A program made the translations under genes and the position numbers. Below the pieces are notes generated by a model, which made no database searches, had not been told where the DNA came from, and worked only from the letters and a program-made list of their open reading frames with translations. From Cladorhizidae sp. MBARI D1340-BT2 (taxonomy: Eukaryota > Porifera > Demospongiae > Poecilosclerida > Cladorhizidae): a stretch of DNA of 64,000 nt. Numbering within the stretch: the stretch's first letter is position 1; each line of letters opens with the position of its first letter. Where the stretch lies: assembly GCA_028752905.1 (NCBI GenBank), contig JAQNBH010000015.1:32985663-33049662 (forward strand), in the 5' to 3' direction. Positions 1-11,802 of this stretch are shown here, piece after piece.

Positions 1-1459
1 ATCCATTCGCAAAACCTCATATACTGGTTCCCTCTCATATTGTAAATTCTGTGGTTTGAGGTGGCAATCCACACTGAAATAGTTCTTGGATAGCCATGCT
101 CAAGCTGATGATTTCCAATCTGGCTGCTAATATACCAGTAGAGCTGGGACATCTTGTACATGATATTGTGAGTTGACTGCGAATATAACATTCAGATTAC
201 ACTGTGAGAGGGCACGAAAAGCCTGCACTCTCCAATATAAGGTCTAAAAACACAATTTCACAGTTTTAACCTGGGTTTTGCCAGGAATGGGTATTCTAAC
301 ATCAATGGTGGCTTTAATTTTTGTTTCATTGCATCACTTAGTGCCTCATGACTCTCACTCTTTTGAGATAATGAAACTGGATCTAAATATAAGCATCTCC
401 ATGCCAAGGACTGTTTGGGGGCCCTGAGTTTACTATCTTTGCAGAGGATTCAAGGCATGCTCTAAGTACTTTGGTGTCAAAACCCACTCAAGCACTGTTT
501 ATGGTACTAAGAAGATGGCAAGTGAGTTTCAGCCTCTGGCGGTGCTGCATCCTTCACCCCCCAAAAAGTCATGATTGTGAGATTTTGCAAGTTTTGTCTA
601 ACCTTGAGTTATGAAATATGCTGAGCTTTTGTTGTAGAATTAGCTAACTGCTGTATTGAACATTTAAATTTATGATACTTGATATTTAGCTCTGAATGCA
701 TCAGAATTGACAAAGAGTCATGTAATTTTTTTATCTGCCATTATAAAATGGGATCAATACAGAGAGCAACTGCATATACCATACACAGCAATATCAAGTT
801 TTTCATTCAATTATCCACGAGGACTCGCTTCACTCGCCAATTAAAAACAGAACAAATAACATGCTCTGTTCTGTTCTGCTATTTGGTTTGTAGAGTTCTC
901 AATCTTGAGAAGCTGGTCCCAAGTGCAAATGTGACGGTAGAATATCCTCTAACAAAACATTTGCCATTTGTTGGTGGAATTCTCCTATGAATCATCTTAT
1001 CAAATCCTTGAAGGAGGCAGTAGTTCTCACCTTACATAGGTAGAGTAACAGTAGTTTCATGGGATATGTTGAGCTGAATTTAGTGAGTGGACAACATGGT
1101 CTACTTGGGTACATTCAACAATAAGAAGAAGACATGGCATGTGGTGACACATGTAGGAGTAGTGAATAACAACATGTTAAAGCAGTGAACCTCACACTTG
1201 GTGTACTTCTCCTGTGCCCAGCTAAAATATGGGAAACATCAGAACAAACAAACTTGAGCTAATAACTACAAATAATATTTAAATGACCTTTCACCTCAAT
1301 CATCTACACCAACATCGTAAAATCTGTGATTTTAAATAGTAAAGAGTTATCCTACTGGTTGTGGTCAACATTTGTTTCCTTTCAGGTCAATCCAATATTG
1401 TTGTTTATTTTTAAATAGAACATTTTTTCCTGTTTGTTTAAGGTTGTTTTATTCTACTA
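1..1459. other. Region without a recognised gene
   Basis: I see no convincing coding exon here. On the minus strand, around 255-365, a short stretch reads like the RT/RNase H connection of a Ty3/gypsy polyprotein (HEALSDAMKQKLKPPLMLEY), but no TDAS motif or further domain follows, so this is a weak hint only. The plus-strand open frame at 679-990 resembles nothing I know and has no splice context. Confidence 0.3.
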
Positions 1460-1483
1460 CAGCATTGGTTCCCGACCTGGGGT
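1460..1483 (+). repeat. Charlie-type hAT left terminal sequence
   Basis: The bases CAGCATTGGTTCCCGACCTG closely resemble the CAGnGGTTCnCAACCTGGGG terminus of hAT-Charlie transposons. About 600 bases downstream is a BED zinc finger of the matching transposase type. No right-hand counterpart was found, so the element is probably truncated. Confidence 0.55.
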
Positions 1484-1949
1484 TAAATTACCCTCTGAGG
1501 GTAATAAGCCAATATTTTGTGGGTAATGTAGAATTGCTGACTGATGTATTTTGTTTTGCTATTTGTGTTTTGTAACTGACTTACAAAATGTTGCATCAGT
1601 ATAATGACTGATGTAACGATATTCTAAATAATTATTATTTAGTGATAATTTAGAATTTTCTAGATTAGGTTTGAGATAACTGCTTAACCTTAACTGTGAT
1701 AGATGAATAGAAGATATCATTCTGTATGTATAAGTTAGGTGTATTTACCTACCTTTACTTTATTAGGAATTATTTAGCTCTATTAGTTTTTGTCTATAAA
1801 TAATGTGATCTGCATACTCAAGTTATCAATAGTCAGTTAGTGTTTGTTTTTCTGGTTTAAAATTTAAACAATTTATATTTCCCAAATTGCTTGAGTGTGT
1901 TCTATGTCGATAGCATACTGTGAGTGTGAGAGCAAGCTTCTCAAAGGAT

Positions 1950-2480
1950 TTAGAATTTTTTTCACAGAAACAAAAATTGTTATGGCTAGCTAGAAGCGAA
2001 CTCACTCAGGTGCTTTTCTTGCTCATGGATGTGTCAATTTGCCCTTAAAGGGCGAAGACTGACCACAGTGTGCTATCTGCAGCAAGGTTCTGGATCAGTG
2101 AAAGCCTGAAGCCATCAAAACTTGCAAACCATCTGCCTAAATGTCATCCTGACCTCCATAACAAAGACCTAGCCCAATTTGAATACAGGGTGAAGAGTTT
2201 GAAAGGTATTCAATTCGGAAACACTGGTAGTGCAGCAAAAAAACTTCTTGCCACTCTGAAGCTTCCTGCGAGGTGACCTACAAAGTTTCCCAGCAGCAGA
2301 AGGGGCATACGATTGCTGATCATGCCATGTGTAAGATTGATGGTTGTCAAAGCATGTGGTGAAGAGCAAGCCAAGAAGCTCAGTTTCAACAGCACAATTT
2401 GACATAGGATTCATGAGTTGGATGTGGATATATGGCACAAGTAGAGAAGAAGTCAAGACTAGTCAATATGAAGTGAAAGT
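1950..2480 (+). pseudogene. BED-finger hAT transposase remnant (ZBED5-like)
   Basis: This is the N-terminal part of a decayed hAT transposase of the ZBED5/SCAND3-like type. The stretch CAICSKVL, then a 1-base frameshift, then SLKPSKLANHLPKCHPDLHN, forms a BED zinc finger (C-x2-C then H and C/H ligands). It is followed by SCEVTYKVSQQQKGHTIAD, which matches the shared sequence after the finger (SYEVA..IAK..KPHTIAE). Further on, CGEEQAKKLS in another frame corresponds to the next conserved block. The catalytic and dimerisation regions are missing. Frameshifts and stops rule out function. The Charlie-like terminus at 1460 probably belongs to the same element. Confidence 0.75.
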
Positions 2481-2599
2481 GGTGTAAATGCTGAGACTAC
2501 CTGTCAGTTTACTGATAATTCTTTTCAGAATGCATTTGCAAGGTGGCTGTTTTTTGTTGTCTCATGAATGAAAAAGTTTATTGAACGGGAGTGAGCCTT

Positions 2600-4262
2600 G
2601 TGCAGTTCTCAAAGTTCTAAGAAGTAGGCTATTCACAAGATCCTACTTCTTCACAGCTGTTATAGGTAGTACCTTCCACTTCAACCAGCGCCTGACTACA
2701 TCAGGCTCATTCATAGTCAGTAATGCTCTCTTCTTCCCTGAGACAAATGATCCTCTGCCTTACAATGAAAAAAGGAATTGGTTCGATGCATCAGTTTGTA
2801 AAATGAACTACTTTTGTGAAATCAGGGATTTCCAAGATTGATGATTTCATGAGTGCTTGCTTCATCTTTCCAAAAGTTGGTCACACTCCTCAGTCCAAAG
2901 AACTTCTGGTAACTGTTTCTTGATTAAACCTGTCAAATGTGAGCAATAGTTGAATTAATTTCCAATGAACTACCTATAGTCAATCCTAAGAAGCTCCTGA
3001 ACTATTTAATTTCACTGCCATTGCCTACTACATGATACAAGTAAGAGCATTCCTTCATGCCAAACTGGCATTTGAAAATTTCTGCTATTCTGCTAATGAT
3101 GTTGTTTGGTTTAGTCTCAGTAGTAATTACTTTACATGTTGCAAGTTTTTCCTATGTGATGCAAAAGCTGACATTGTCATGTCTGTCAGACTCTCCAACC
3201 ACAAGAAACCTAACAAATACCAACCTTGGCAATTTGCTGCCACTGGAGTCTCTCACTAACTTCTTCTAGCTAAATTCCAAGCTTGACAAAAGAGATTTAG
3301 ATCTTAAGTAGCTTATATTAAGACAGCAGTCGAGTAGCAGAATATGAAGATGGATGAGACTGCCCAAGCCTGGACTGCAGAGAGATTTAATACCCTTGCA
3401 GCCAGGCTTTCCCAGCTTATGTTGTTGATAACAGTGTGAGAGTAGTAGAATTACTGTATGTCACTACAGGACTTATCTAAGGATGTGAGATGATTATCAT
3501 GAATGTCCTATGTGTTGATAGTCTGAGGATAGGAGTTCTAATTGTCCCATGTGTTGATAGTCTGAGGTCATGAGTTCTAGCTCTATTTATAAATTCTATT
3601 TATAGTTTGATCTTTGTATGGCTGCGCCAGTCAGGGCTGAGGCCTGACAATCTCGTTACAACCCGGCAAAGGCTTTTATACTTTTATATCTTGGATCAGG
3701 CTGGCCATTATATGTTGAAATGTCTACCGAAGGGTTTTCATTACCTTCAACTGCAAAAGTTCATTGGGAGTAGTGAAGGTGGTCCTGACCTTATCCTCCT
3801 CCAACTTACCAGTATCTATTTGCTAAGTCCAAGGTGGGAATGTACTTTGCTCCTCCTTGCTGATAAATCAGTTCATCAGTCCTGAGGTATTCATCAACAG
3901 GAGTTGAGGAATTGAATCTATGGTAGTCAACACAAAACCAAATATTGCCATCTCACTTCTTCACTATAACAATGGGTTGATAGCACTTGCTATGTGTGGG
4001 TTCCATGATTGACTTAGCCATCTATTTCAACTCCTTCTGCTGCTTCCCTATAGGCACATGGAATTTTGTATTGCATGTGTCTGATGGGTCGAATGGAAAC
4101 TGTTTTCATAATAATGTTCAGTTAACCTTGTTTGACCAGGTTTTCCTTGTAATATATCAGCAATTCGCTTTAAAGACCACTTCATTCTTTTTCTGGGATC
4201 TGCTCTCCCAATTTCTTTCCCCACTAGCTCTCCAGTCTGGAATGTCTTCATCATCAATAATC
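2600..4262 (-). pseudogene. Ty3/gypsy pol remnant (RT and RNase H start), antisense
   Basis: Read on the minus strand, this is a heavily decayed Ty3/gypsy polyprotein. From high to low coordinates: a segment ahead of the RT (4050-4260); the RT core with DGNIWFCVDYHRFNSSTPVD and GGAKYIPTLDL near 3800-3980; FTTPNELLQLKVM near 3750; the late RT motif CQFGMKECSYLYHVVGNG near 3040-3090; FRSFLGLT near 2980; and a connection block LTGLIKKQLPEVLWTEEC near 2900 leading into an RNase H start near 2800. Motif order is correct for Ty3/gypsy. Several frames must be combined and no YxDD is intact, so it is dead. It lies opposite to the sense gypsy element that starts at 4619. Confidence 0.75.
3500..3582. 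repeat. Short tandem duplication (about 39 bases x2)
   Basis: The block with TGTGTTGATAGTCTGAGG and GAGTTCTA occurs twice head to tail inside the antisense gypsy remnant. It adds non-homologous sequence to the RT region. Confidence 0.7.
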
Positions 4263-4618
4263 TTCTCAGGCAAACATATGTAATTCCTATTTTTACATTA
4301 TAAATTCCCTGATGATCCCAATAACTCTAGTAGTTGACTTTATTAATTTGCTTTACTATTGAGTATGGAACACTTAGCCATAACCTTGTCGTTTGTTGAT
4401 GGCAAGAGAAAAGAACCATTTTGTGGATATTGAACTTTGACATTGTAATAACTGTGTGGAGTCTCAGCCTGAAAAAAAGGCAAGTTGTGCTGTTGCTGCT
4501 ACAGTTCTTATGGCTTCTTGCTTCCTTCTGTCAACTGCTCACCTTCTCCGTCAGGGTTCACAAATTTCACCCAGTCACATCATAGCCAACCTTTATATGC
4601 ATTTAGTTTGACTTTTTA
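4263..4618. other. Unassigned spacer between two gypsy remnants
   Basis: I recognise no domain here. It may hold the decayed upstream part of the antisense gypsy pol or the 5-prime truncated part of the sense copy. Confidence 0.3.
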
Positions 4619-5061
4619 ATCTGCTGATAAAGCTCAGAAACTCTGGTTTAAAAATGAAACTGAATAAATGTCACTTTGCTCGTCTGAAAGTTGAGTATTT
4701 GGGGTTTATAATATCGGCTAACAGAGTTAGACCAAATCCTTCAAAAGTCGAAGCCATTCTTAATTATCCGGTTCCTACCAACATCAAACAAATATGACAC
4801 TTGTTGGGCCTTATAATTACGACCGCCATTTCATACGAGATTATGCCCGCATAGTTGAGCGTCTCCATAAGGTAATGAGGAAGAGTTTAAGTGGTTCTCT
4901 TCCTGTCTAGCAGCATTTAAACAACTTATAGTGTTTTTAATGTGCCCTCCAATTTTAGCATTCTAGTTATGATACTACTTTCATGGTCACTATTGATGCC
5001 TCGGGTGATGCTATTGGTGTGCTGAGCCAGGTTCAGTCAGAGCAAGAAGTCGTGATCACCT
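4619..5061 (+). pseudogene. Ty3/gypsy pol, left part (late RT to RNase H)
   Basis: The plus strand encodes the second half of a gypsy reverse transcriptase. SGLKMKLNKCHFARLKVEYL runs into GFIISANRVRPNPSKVEAIL and a NYPVPTNIKQ block. After a shift come traces of the YYRRFI block, then FMVTIDASGDAIGVLSQVQS, the RNase H start with its catalytic TDAS-like motif (here IDAS). Upstream RT is absent. Reading stops abruptly at 5061, where a hAT transposon has inserted. The remaining RNase H resumes at 7996, so the two halves were one element. Confidence 0.85.
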
Positions 5062-5739
5062 GCATAGGCATAGCAAGGGGTGAGGTGAGGCGGAGAGGCG
5101 CTGGCCTCACCAATATTTCCCACTAACCACACCCCTATAATCAACCCAAACCCACACATTTACACCCTAAATCAAATGATGCACCCAAAAATCGCACGTT
5201 CTTTATGTCAATTTTGTAATGAGCACAATATTCCCCTAAAGTCACCTTTTGTTCTTTGGAATTTAGAGGGTAATGTGGTGATGGAACGATCTCATCCAGA
5301 CACATTACTGAGGAGAATGTGCAAATAGGACAGTTAGTAAACTAACAACAGTGTTAATCTATTTTTACATAAAGTACTAATCACTTTTTACATGTGCACT
5401 ATTGACCCCAAGCCTTGTGCGGCATGAAGCCAGGTGCTCACTAAAAAAAATCAACCTTGAAGCAGTATGGCTACTTCAAATAGCTCTCATCCCAATCAAC
5501 CAAAGAAGTTTTGCTTTCCTTCCATTTGGCAGTAAAGGAGAAACGAGAAAATTTAAACCTGCTTGGTTTGAAGAATGGCCATGGCTTGATTATCAAGAAG
5601 ACAATGACTCTGTGCTGTGCTTTTATTGTTCTGAAGCACACAAAAAGAATTTGATGCCTAAAGGTATTTCTAGCAAGAGAGAAGATGCTTACATTTCTCA
5701 AGGATACTCCAACTGGAAAGATGCCAGCTCAAGATTAAG

Positions 5740-5802
5740 GTAAACATTAAAACATTTGAACTAATAAAATAGCAGATTTATTGCGTCTTAAACTGTAAAC
5801 AG
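5740..5802 (+). other. Intron 1 of the hAT transposase (63 bases)
   Basis: The donor AAG|GTAAAC and acceptor AACAG|GAAG restore the reading frame from the zinc-finger exon into KHQISKYHLDAVQAV. The tiny size is typical of compact animal genomes. Confidence 0.75.
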
Positions 5803-6041
5803 GAAGCATCAAATCTCTAAATATCATCTTGATGCTGTTCAAGCAGTCACAGGATCAGGATCAAGCAAGAATGTCGGTGATATGCTAGATCAGGCACACA
5901 AACAAGAAAAGAAACTAAATGCTGATGACTATTCTTGAGAATATGCAATTTTTAGGTAGGCAAGGATTAGCCTTCAGAGGACACGATGAGAAGGAGAGCA
6001 ATTTCATTCAACTGTTGAAATTGAGAAGTTGTGATCAGCAG

Positions 6042-6114
6042 GTAAGTTTGTTTACATAGCTATAAATATTACACTAAATGTATCATTATACTATATGTAC
6101 TGTACTTCGTTCAG
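6042..6114 (+). other. Intron 2 of the hAT transposase (73 bases)
   Basis: The donor CAG|GTAAGT is consensus and the acceptor TTCAG|GATATT leads into the exon reading DILDWLEKKIDKYTSPEIPN. Confidence 0.75.
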
Positions 6115-7011
6115 GATATTCTTGATTGGCTGGAAAAGAAAATTGACAAATATACAAGTCCAGAGATCCCAAATGAAATTTTGCAAGTGATGTCACATAC
6201 CATTCTTCGTAAGGTCAGTAAATGTATTCAGCAAGTTCACTATTATATTATTATGGCAGACAAATGCGTGGATGTGTCCAACAAGGAGCAGTTGGTAATA
6301 TGCTTTAGGCATGTCAGCCCAGATCTTGAAGTTCATGAAGATTTTGTAGGCTTACATCACTGCCCAGATATAACTGCCAATACTCTAGTGCATATTATAA
6401 AGGATGCCTTACTGCGATTTAATCTTAGTCTATCATGTTGTCGAGGACAGTGTTACGATGGTGCTGGCAATATGTCTGGAAGCAGAAAAGGAGTAAAGTC
6501 ACAGATACTCCAAGTTGAACCACGTGCTTTGTATACCCATTGTTATGTCACACTTTAAGCCTTGGAATAGGTGACTCTATTAAAAGTGTGAAGCTTTTAC
6601 AATCAAGTATGGACACCACCTATGAAATTAGCAAGCTTTTTCAATATTCATCCGATCGGCACTCTCTTCTTGAAAATCTTAAAAGTGAACTTTCTCCAGC
6701 CACAGTTGGGTTTCGTGTTTTATGTCCAACATGATGGACTGTGCGTAATGACACTTTTAAAAGTATACCAGACAATTATAATATCATTTTGAAATTGTGG
6801 GAAACAATTTTGTAGTAAACCTGATTCTGAGGTTAGAGCATGTGTAAATGGTGTTGCAAGCCAAATGCAAAGATTTAATTATTTTTATGGAGCTTTCTTA
6901 CTTCGAAGCATTCTTAGGCATTCTGATAATTTGAGCAAGACCATTCAGCACACAAGAATGAGTGCTTCTGAAGCACAAAATCTGGCCAAGATGACTGTAA
7001 CTACATTGAAG

Positions 7012-7074
7012 GTTAGTTTATGATAGCTCATATTATGTACTTAGACCCTTATGACAATCCTTTTTTTTCTATAG
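7012..7074 (+). other. Intron 3 of the hAT transposase (63 bases)
   Basis: The donor AAG|GTTAGT follows TVTTLK. A T-rich tract and the acceptor CTATAG precede the exon beginning SMRSDENYKLFWKC. Confidence 0.75.
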
Positions 7075-7995
7075 TCAATGAGATCTGATGAAAATTACAA
7101 GTTATTTTGGAAGTGTGTAACAAGGGAAGCAGATAATTGTGGCGTTGAGGAGCCTGTGTTACCTAGGAGACGAAAAACTCCACGGCGTTTTGACCCCCAA
7201 AACAACAGTGGAACTGCATCTGCTACACCTGAAGAATACTACCGAGCCATATACTTTGAAGCCCTTGATACAGTAACCAATTGTATCACTGACAGATTTG
7301 AGCTAGAAGGATATCAGATCTATAAGACCCTAGAGCAGTTACTATTAAAAGGTGGAGGCAGAGAGTGTTTTGATGGAGATCAAGGTAGTGTTGCTTCAGG
7401 TAGTGGAAGTGGTAATGCACTGTGTGAAGAGTACAATCAATTATTTCAGTTGTATGAAGACGATTTAGTGAAAGATGAACTTTTGACACATCTCCAGACA
7501 TTTCATCTAAATAACAAGGTCGAGCCTTCGAATGTGTATTCACTTGTCAACGTGCTGAAAGCTATGTCAGGTGCAGATAGAAGCTTATACTCGCAAATTG
7601 TTCGAGCAATCCGTTTACTGTTGGTTGCACCAGCAACCAATGCAGCTAGTGAACGTTCATTTTCATCCATGCGACGTATAAAGACATACTTACGCTCCAC
7701 TATGAAGCAAGAACGATTAAATGCTGTCATGGTTATGAATGTCCATAAAGACTTAACTGACACTTTATAGATTTAAACCTCTGTAGCTAATGAGCTTTGC
7801 GGCAGGAATGAACGTAGGAAGTCCAAATTTCCAAAATTTTAAGCCTTATTGTAAATTGTATGCACTATTTCAAATTTAATACAGTGTATTTGTATGTGGG
7901 TGGTTGTGGTTAATAATGGGTGTGGTTAGCATGTTTTGAGTGTGGTTTAGATGTTGTTTCGCCTCACCAACCCCAAATTCATTGCTACGCCCCTG

Positions 7996-9660
7996 ACCTA
8001 TACTGGAGCCGTCAACACAACAAGGCAGAAAGAAATTATTCCACAATTGAGAGAGAAGCACTTGCTTCAATCAAATAGTTTTACACATACCTGTATGGCT
8101 TTCAATTTACTCTGGTCACTGACTACAATCGTTTAACTTGTCTAAGGGAATCAAAGATGTAGGTGGGAGGCTTGTGTGGTGGACACTTTTTCTACAACAA
8201 TTTAATTTTGATGTCAAATACAAGCCCATAACCTACGATGGCATTGCAGTTGCATTATAGTAAATGCCCCAGCCCTACCACGGGAAATGCCACGAAACAA
8301 CACCATCTCAGTTCAACCTATCTCAATATCAAGCAGGCTCAGGAGTATCTGATCACTGTAATGACTGCTGTGAAGCAGGGAATTCCCCCTCCTGGACGCT
8401 ATTTATACACAAGGTTGTTTTCTACAGGAAATTTAAGGGAACTCTTAATTCTTCTCCTTGATCACAAATCGTCATCCTAAAAGGCATTTGGCTCACTGTC
8501 CTGGAACATACCCATTAAAAATAAGGTCACTGTGGTGTCTTGAAAACAACTGAGAAGTTTAAAGAGTGATTTTATTGGCCAGGATATGAGCGAGACTTTG
8601 AAAGCCATGTGCGAGCATATGGACCATGCCAGCAAAGAACGCGTCTAACCCAACGTCGTAAGTTCCTGTACAAGTGATCAATGCAGATTACCCTTTTCAG
8701 TGGATATATATCTTGGGACATAACTGGCCCACTGCCATATATATACAGAGGGAGGCAATCTGTATATTTTAGTAGTCACTGATCTATTAGGTATAGTAAG
8801 TGGGTAGAAGCTTTCTCACTGAAGAAAACTGACAGTGAAACAGTAGTCACTCTACTGGTTGATGAGATGGTTTGTAGATATGTTGCCTCTTCCCATCTCG
8901 ATAGTGACCATGACGCCAACCTTTGCAGTGAAGTAATTGACCAGAGCTTTAAAATTTTGTTGTTGCTCACACTCAGTCATTTTCCCAAGTGGAGAGAATG
9001 AATTGCACTTTGAAAGATGTTAGCCAAAACCTTCCAGGAAAATCAGAACAACTGGGATGTAGAATTGGCTCAATTTGACTTACATGTATCTGCAAATGAA
9101 TCTACCGGCTTTATCCCATTTTTGGAAGATCTCCATTATTACCTGTAGATGTAATATTGGTCAGAACCTCTCTATTACAGTCTCGAGCATACCTCAGTAT
9201 GTTCAAAGAGTGTGCAAGTGCATTCGAACTTCATGTGATATTGCACGAAGCAACATTGCTGCTAGTCGCATGAAGACAACTACAGGAAGGAAATTGAAGA
9301 ATTTGAAGTTGGTGATCATATCTACTTGTTTATCCCAGCTGTTAAAACTGTTAGAACCAAGAAATTGGCTTCTCTATGGAGGGGACCTTATAGTGTGATT
9401 GCTAGGATGAGTCCTGTTAATTATCGTAATTGGAGGTACAAAGATCATGATTGTACATCACAATTGCCTAAAAATATGCTATGAGAATCCCAAGGAAACA
9501 TCAGTGACAGCTCAGGGATTAGATATCGTACATAAATGACAACCCAGTCGAATTATCATCATCAAATTAGTCAAGACGTAACCATCGCCCACCAGATTGT
9601 TATGGCTCCTGTATATGTAAACATGACTTTTTTGACACAATAACAATGGGAGGGGGAAAG
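7996..9660 (+). pseudogene. Ty3/gypsy pol, right part (RNase H, integrase)
   Basis: The gypsy element resumes directly after the hAT. RNase H continues with YSTIEREALASIK and YLYGFQFTLVTDYN, ending near 8250 with FNFDVKYKPITYDG. Integrase fragments follow: WPGYERDFESHVRAYGPCQQ (8575-8640, zinc-binding region), a fragment containing ERMNCTLKDV near 9000, and a late block EVGDHIYLFIPAVKTVRTKK with LASLWRGPYSV near 9310-9400. The last matches the sequence after the catalytic core of gypsy integrases. A purine tract GGGAGGGGGAAAG at 9648-9660 is a plausible polypurine tract, so the 3-prime LTR should begin just after it, but I could not delimit an LTR. Many stops and shifts. Confidence 0.8.
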
Positions 9661-10236
9661 TAATATAATACCTATTTGAATGTAATGTTTTATTGTATTA
9701 CCTTTCCAGTATGTATGATTGTGGTCACCATCATGAGTTCAGAGTACACCCATTCTGAGAATTGTGTGCTTGCTGTTTTCGTAGCTAACTATGAATCAAA
9801 ATTTGTTATTAATGATTTAGCTAGATGCTCTAGGATTCTAGCCTTCATGGAGGTATCTGTTAGTGGAATTCGAGTACATGGTATTAATATCTTCAAGTTG
9901 AAAAATGCTGATTCAGCAGGATCAAAAGCTGCAAGCAACCTGTAGCAAATGGTCTAGATCCCTTAATAAAGCCACTTACTTTCCTGAGCTCCTGGACAAA
10001 ATTGTGAAGGGCAAAATGCCTGACTGTGTAGGTGGACCTTGGAGGGTTAGAGGTTAAATGCAAGATTGAACAGAGCCCATTTGCTTGACCTTTAGATCCA
10101 CCTATTAGAGATGGACCGCAATAGAGAATGACATTAAAATTACTAAAGAGATTCTGGTTATTTAATGAATAACATATAGTATATTATATATATATATAGT
10201 TCATGTGTATGTTAATCAAGTGTTAACAAGTATTAA
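9661..10236. other. Unassigned region downstream of the gypsy remnant
   Basis: An 89-codon open frame at 9676-9945 is the only notable reading frame and resembles nothing I know. Part may be gypsy LTR. The AT-rich stretch near 10180-10200 lies 3-prime of the receptor terminal exon. Confidence 0.25.
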
Positions 10237-10466
10237 TTAATGTACATGTCCATAAGCTATATTATGTTGAACTTCAACTTCATGTTTAGTAGGTAACTCA
10301 ATCTCCTCATACAGTGGAGCAGGAGGTGGGGACTGGCTGGGTGGGCGTGTCTCCCTGCTGCACTTGTTGTAGACAATTGCACCTACTCCTGCAGCCATTC
10401 CACACAACAGCACCAGCAGGAAGATGCACACACCAGCAGCAGCAGCAACAGCTACAGGCGCACTCG
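10237..10466 (-). CDS. Terminal exon: transmembrane helix and cytoplasmic tail
   Basis: The exon opens after an acceptor ending GTGCAG, in phase 1, with SAPVAVAAAAG. A strong hydrophobic helix follows (VCIFLLVLLCGMAAGVGAIV), then a basic stop-transfer YNKCSRE. The tail of about 40 residues is proline-rich (RPPSQSPPPAP) and holds two tyrosines in acidic or small-residue settings (LYEEIEL and NIAYGHV). It ends at TAA (10237-10239). This is the classic layout of the last exon of a type I receptor. The tyrosine motifs could be phosphorylation or SH2/PTB docking sites, which is inference. No canonical AATAAA was found close downstream. The family is not recognised. Confidence 0.7.
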
Positions 10467-10779
10467 CTGCACATACACATTATTATACACAACATATTTA
10501 TATATAGACACATACCATTAGAGTAAGCAACAACGCTCATGGGCAATTAACCTTTTATCTCAAAATTCTGATGGGTGGGCACTTGCTCTAGTAACCCTGC
10601 CTGATGGTAAGCAAAGAGATAACTCTAGTACTCCATATAATACACATTAAACTTTGCACTTGATTCGTACATGGGTCCAGAGGGTGGTGAAGCATGTGCA
10701 CAAAAATTTAACTTAACCTGAAAGAATAGAGCTATTGTATTGTTATGCCAGGCAGTGTGTATTGTTCATAACTACTCCC

Positions 10780-11795
10780 CACCCTCATCACCAGATTATT
10801 CCAGGCCCTCCACTTCATCAGCTTCTTCATCTGAAGATTTGCAAGGGGATCTTTGTTGTTGTTGTTCTCCTCTTCAATCTCCTTTGTAACACTTTCGCTG
10901 ATGTGTATTTCCTCTAGGTCCTATATGCCGTTTGAGCTACCACATAAAGGATGGAGTGAGCTCTGAAGACTAGCCCCACACTTTATGTAACCAGCTATGC
11001 ACTTTAGATTAAGTCATCCATCCATTTTCAGTGGCAATGACTTAAAGATTATCGGGCATATGAAGTTGAGCTGGGCCCAATGTTCATTTTGGCGCCTTAC
11101 ACACAAAGCTATAATGAAACTCTTATTTTTAGCACCAGTAGTAATGATTTGAACAATTCGCTCTCCATGACAATTGTTGTGGCATAAGGTGCTGAATCAA
11201 AGCTTACCTGCACATTGTTTGATCTATGTTGCCAATCTCACATTTTCTATAGCCATGAAGCTCTCTCAAATATTGTTCATGGGTAAAGTGTCAGCTTCAG
11301 CTTATAGTCTTCTGGCACCATTTGAGGGGTTTTTGCGTGCCGCCTTAACCCCACATTCCTTTGCTTCTTCCGTCCAGACAGCCACATGGAAGGAAGTAAT
11401 GTATATCTATTCTTTCAGCAATGTGTAAGGCTTTCTCCAGGAGATCCTTGTTGCAAACATCCCTGCATTCAAAGTGCTCTAGCTCTAGGTAGTGGGATAT
11501 CCTTGTTATCAACAACCCTACCTTCAGAGCTCTCTGGCTCTAGGTAGTAAGACCTATGAGTCAACTTGTTAGCTGAAAATTGGTCACCATGCAGTTTCCT
11601 CTTCTTCATCCCACTGCCTATATTGGCATCAAGCAAAGCATCATATTTTTCATTCCTCTCTCTCAATTTTTTCCTGACAATTTTAGCAGTCAACGTCATG
11701 TTCTGCATTACTTGTGTCCTGGACCATTCCACAACTTCTACTTTGAAAGACAGTGGGTAACTCTTCAGTTTGTTCCCAGCATGGCTCTGTGCCAT
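10780..11795 (-). pseudogene. pogo/Tigger-like transposase remnant
   Basis: The minus strand has an N-terminal block NKLKSYPLSFKVEVVEWSRT with AKIVRKKLRERNEKYDALLD and KKRKLHG (11469-11795). This fits the helix-turn-helix DNA-binding region of pogo/Tigger/CENP-B-like transposases. Downstream, GNIDQTMCRFDSAPYATTIV (about 11170-11240) matches the first catalytic Asp region (N-x-D-E/Q-T). TENGWMT followed by WLHKVWG (about 10970-11030) matches the conserved EKGWM...W block. Further on is a Glu/Asp-rich C terminus. Frames are broken in several places. A 50-base partial duplication (CTCTAGGTAGT) lies at 11480-11550. Confidence 0.6.
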
Positions 11796-11802
11796 CTAGA
11801 CT

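Larger units (their letters stand above)
5402..7770 (+). pseudogene. hAT transposase, TTF zinc finger (ZMYM1-like), spliced and mutated
   Basis: This encodes a hAT-superfamily transposase that cuts and rejoins the surrounding element. Exon 1 carries a TTF-type zinc finger (WFEEWPWLDY, then CFYCSEAHKKN and YISQGYSNWKDA). Later exons carry the catalytic region: ADKCVDVSNKEQLVICFRHV with the first acidic residue, and RGQCYDGAGNMSG with the second. The C-terminal dimerisation domain includes LLVAPATNAASERSFSSMRR with the final Glu. Three introns of about 63-73 bases with GT-AG ends separate the exons. Damage includes a frameshift near 5930, a 1-base shift near 6545, a TGA at 6732-6734 inside the conserved CPTRWTVR motif (consistent with CGA to TGA) and a shift near 6812. 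The product cannot be made intact, but the decay is modest. Confidence 0.88.
5063..7995 (+). mobile_element. hAT transposon nested in a gypsy element
   Basis: A 2.9-kb DNA transposon interrupts the gypsy RNase H. Its ends are imperfect inverted repeats: CATAGGCATAGCAAGGGG on the left and, on the reverse strand of the right end, CAGGGGCGTAGCAATGAA. Both continue into a GGTGAGGCG block. The four bases ACCT flank it on both sides (5058-5061 and 7996-7999). hAT elements normally make 8-base duplications; the right flank ACCTATAC compares with a decayed ACCTGCAT on the left. Inside is one transposase gene with small introns. Confidence 0.85.

Noticed and set aside
1..420. Gypsy RNase H on the minus strand
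   Set aside because: Only one short block matches; no TDAS or further domain could be followed, so it is not listed as a gene.
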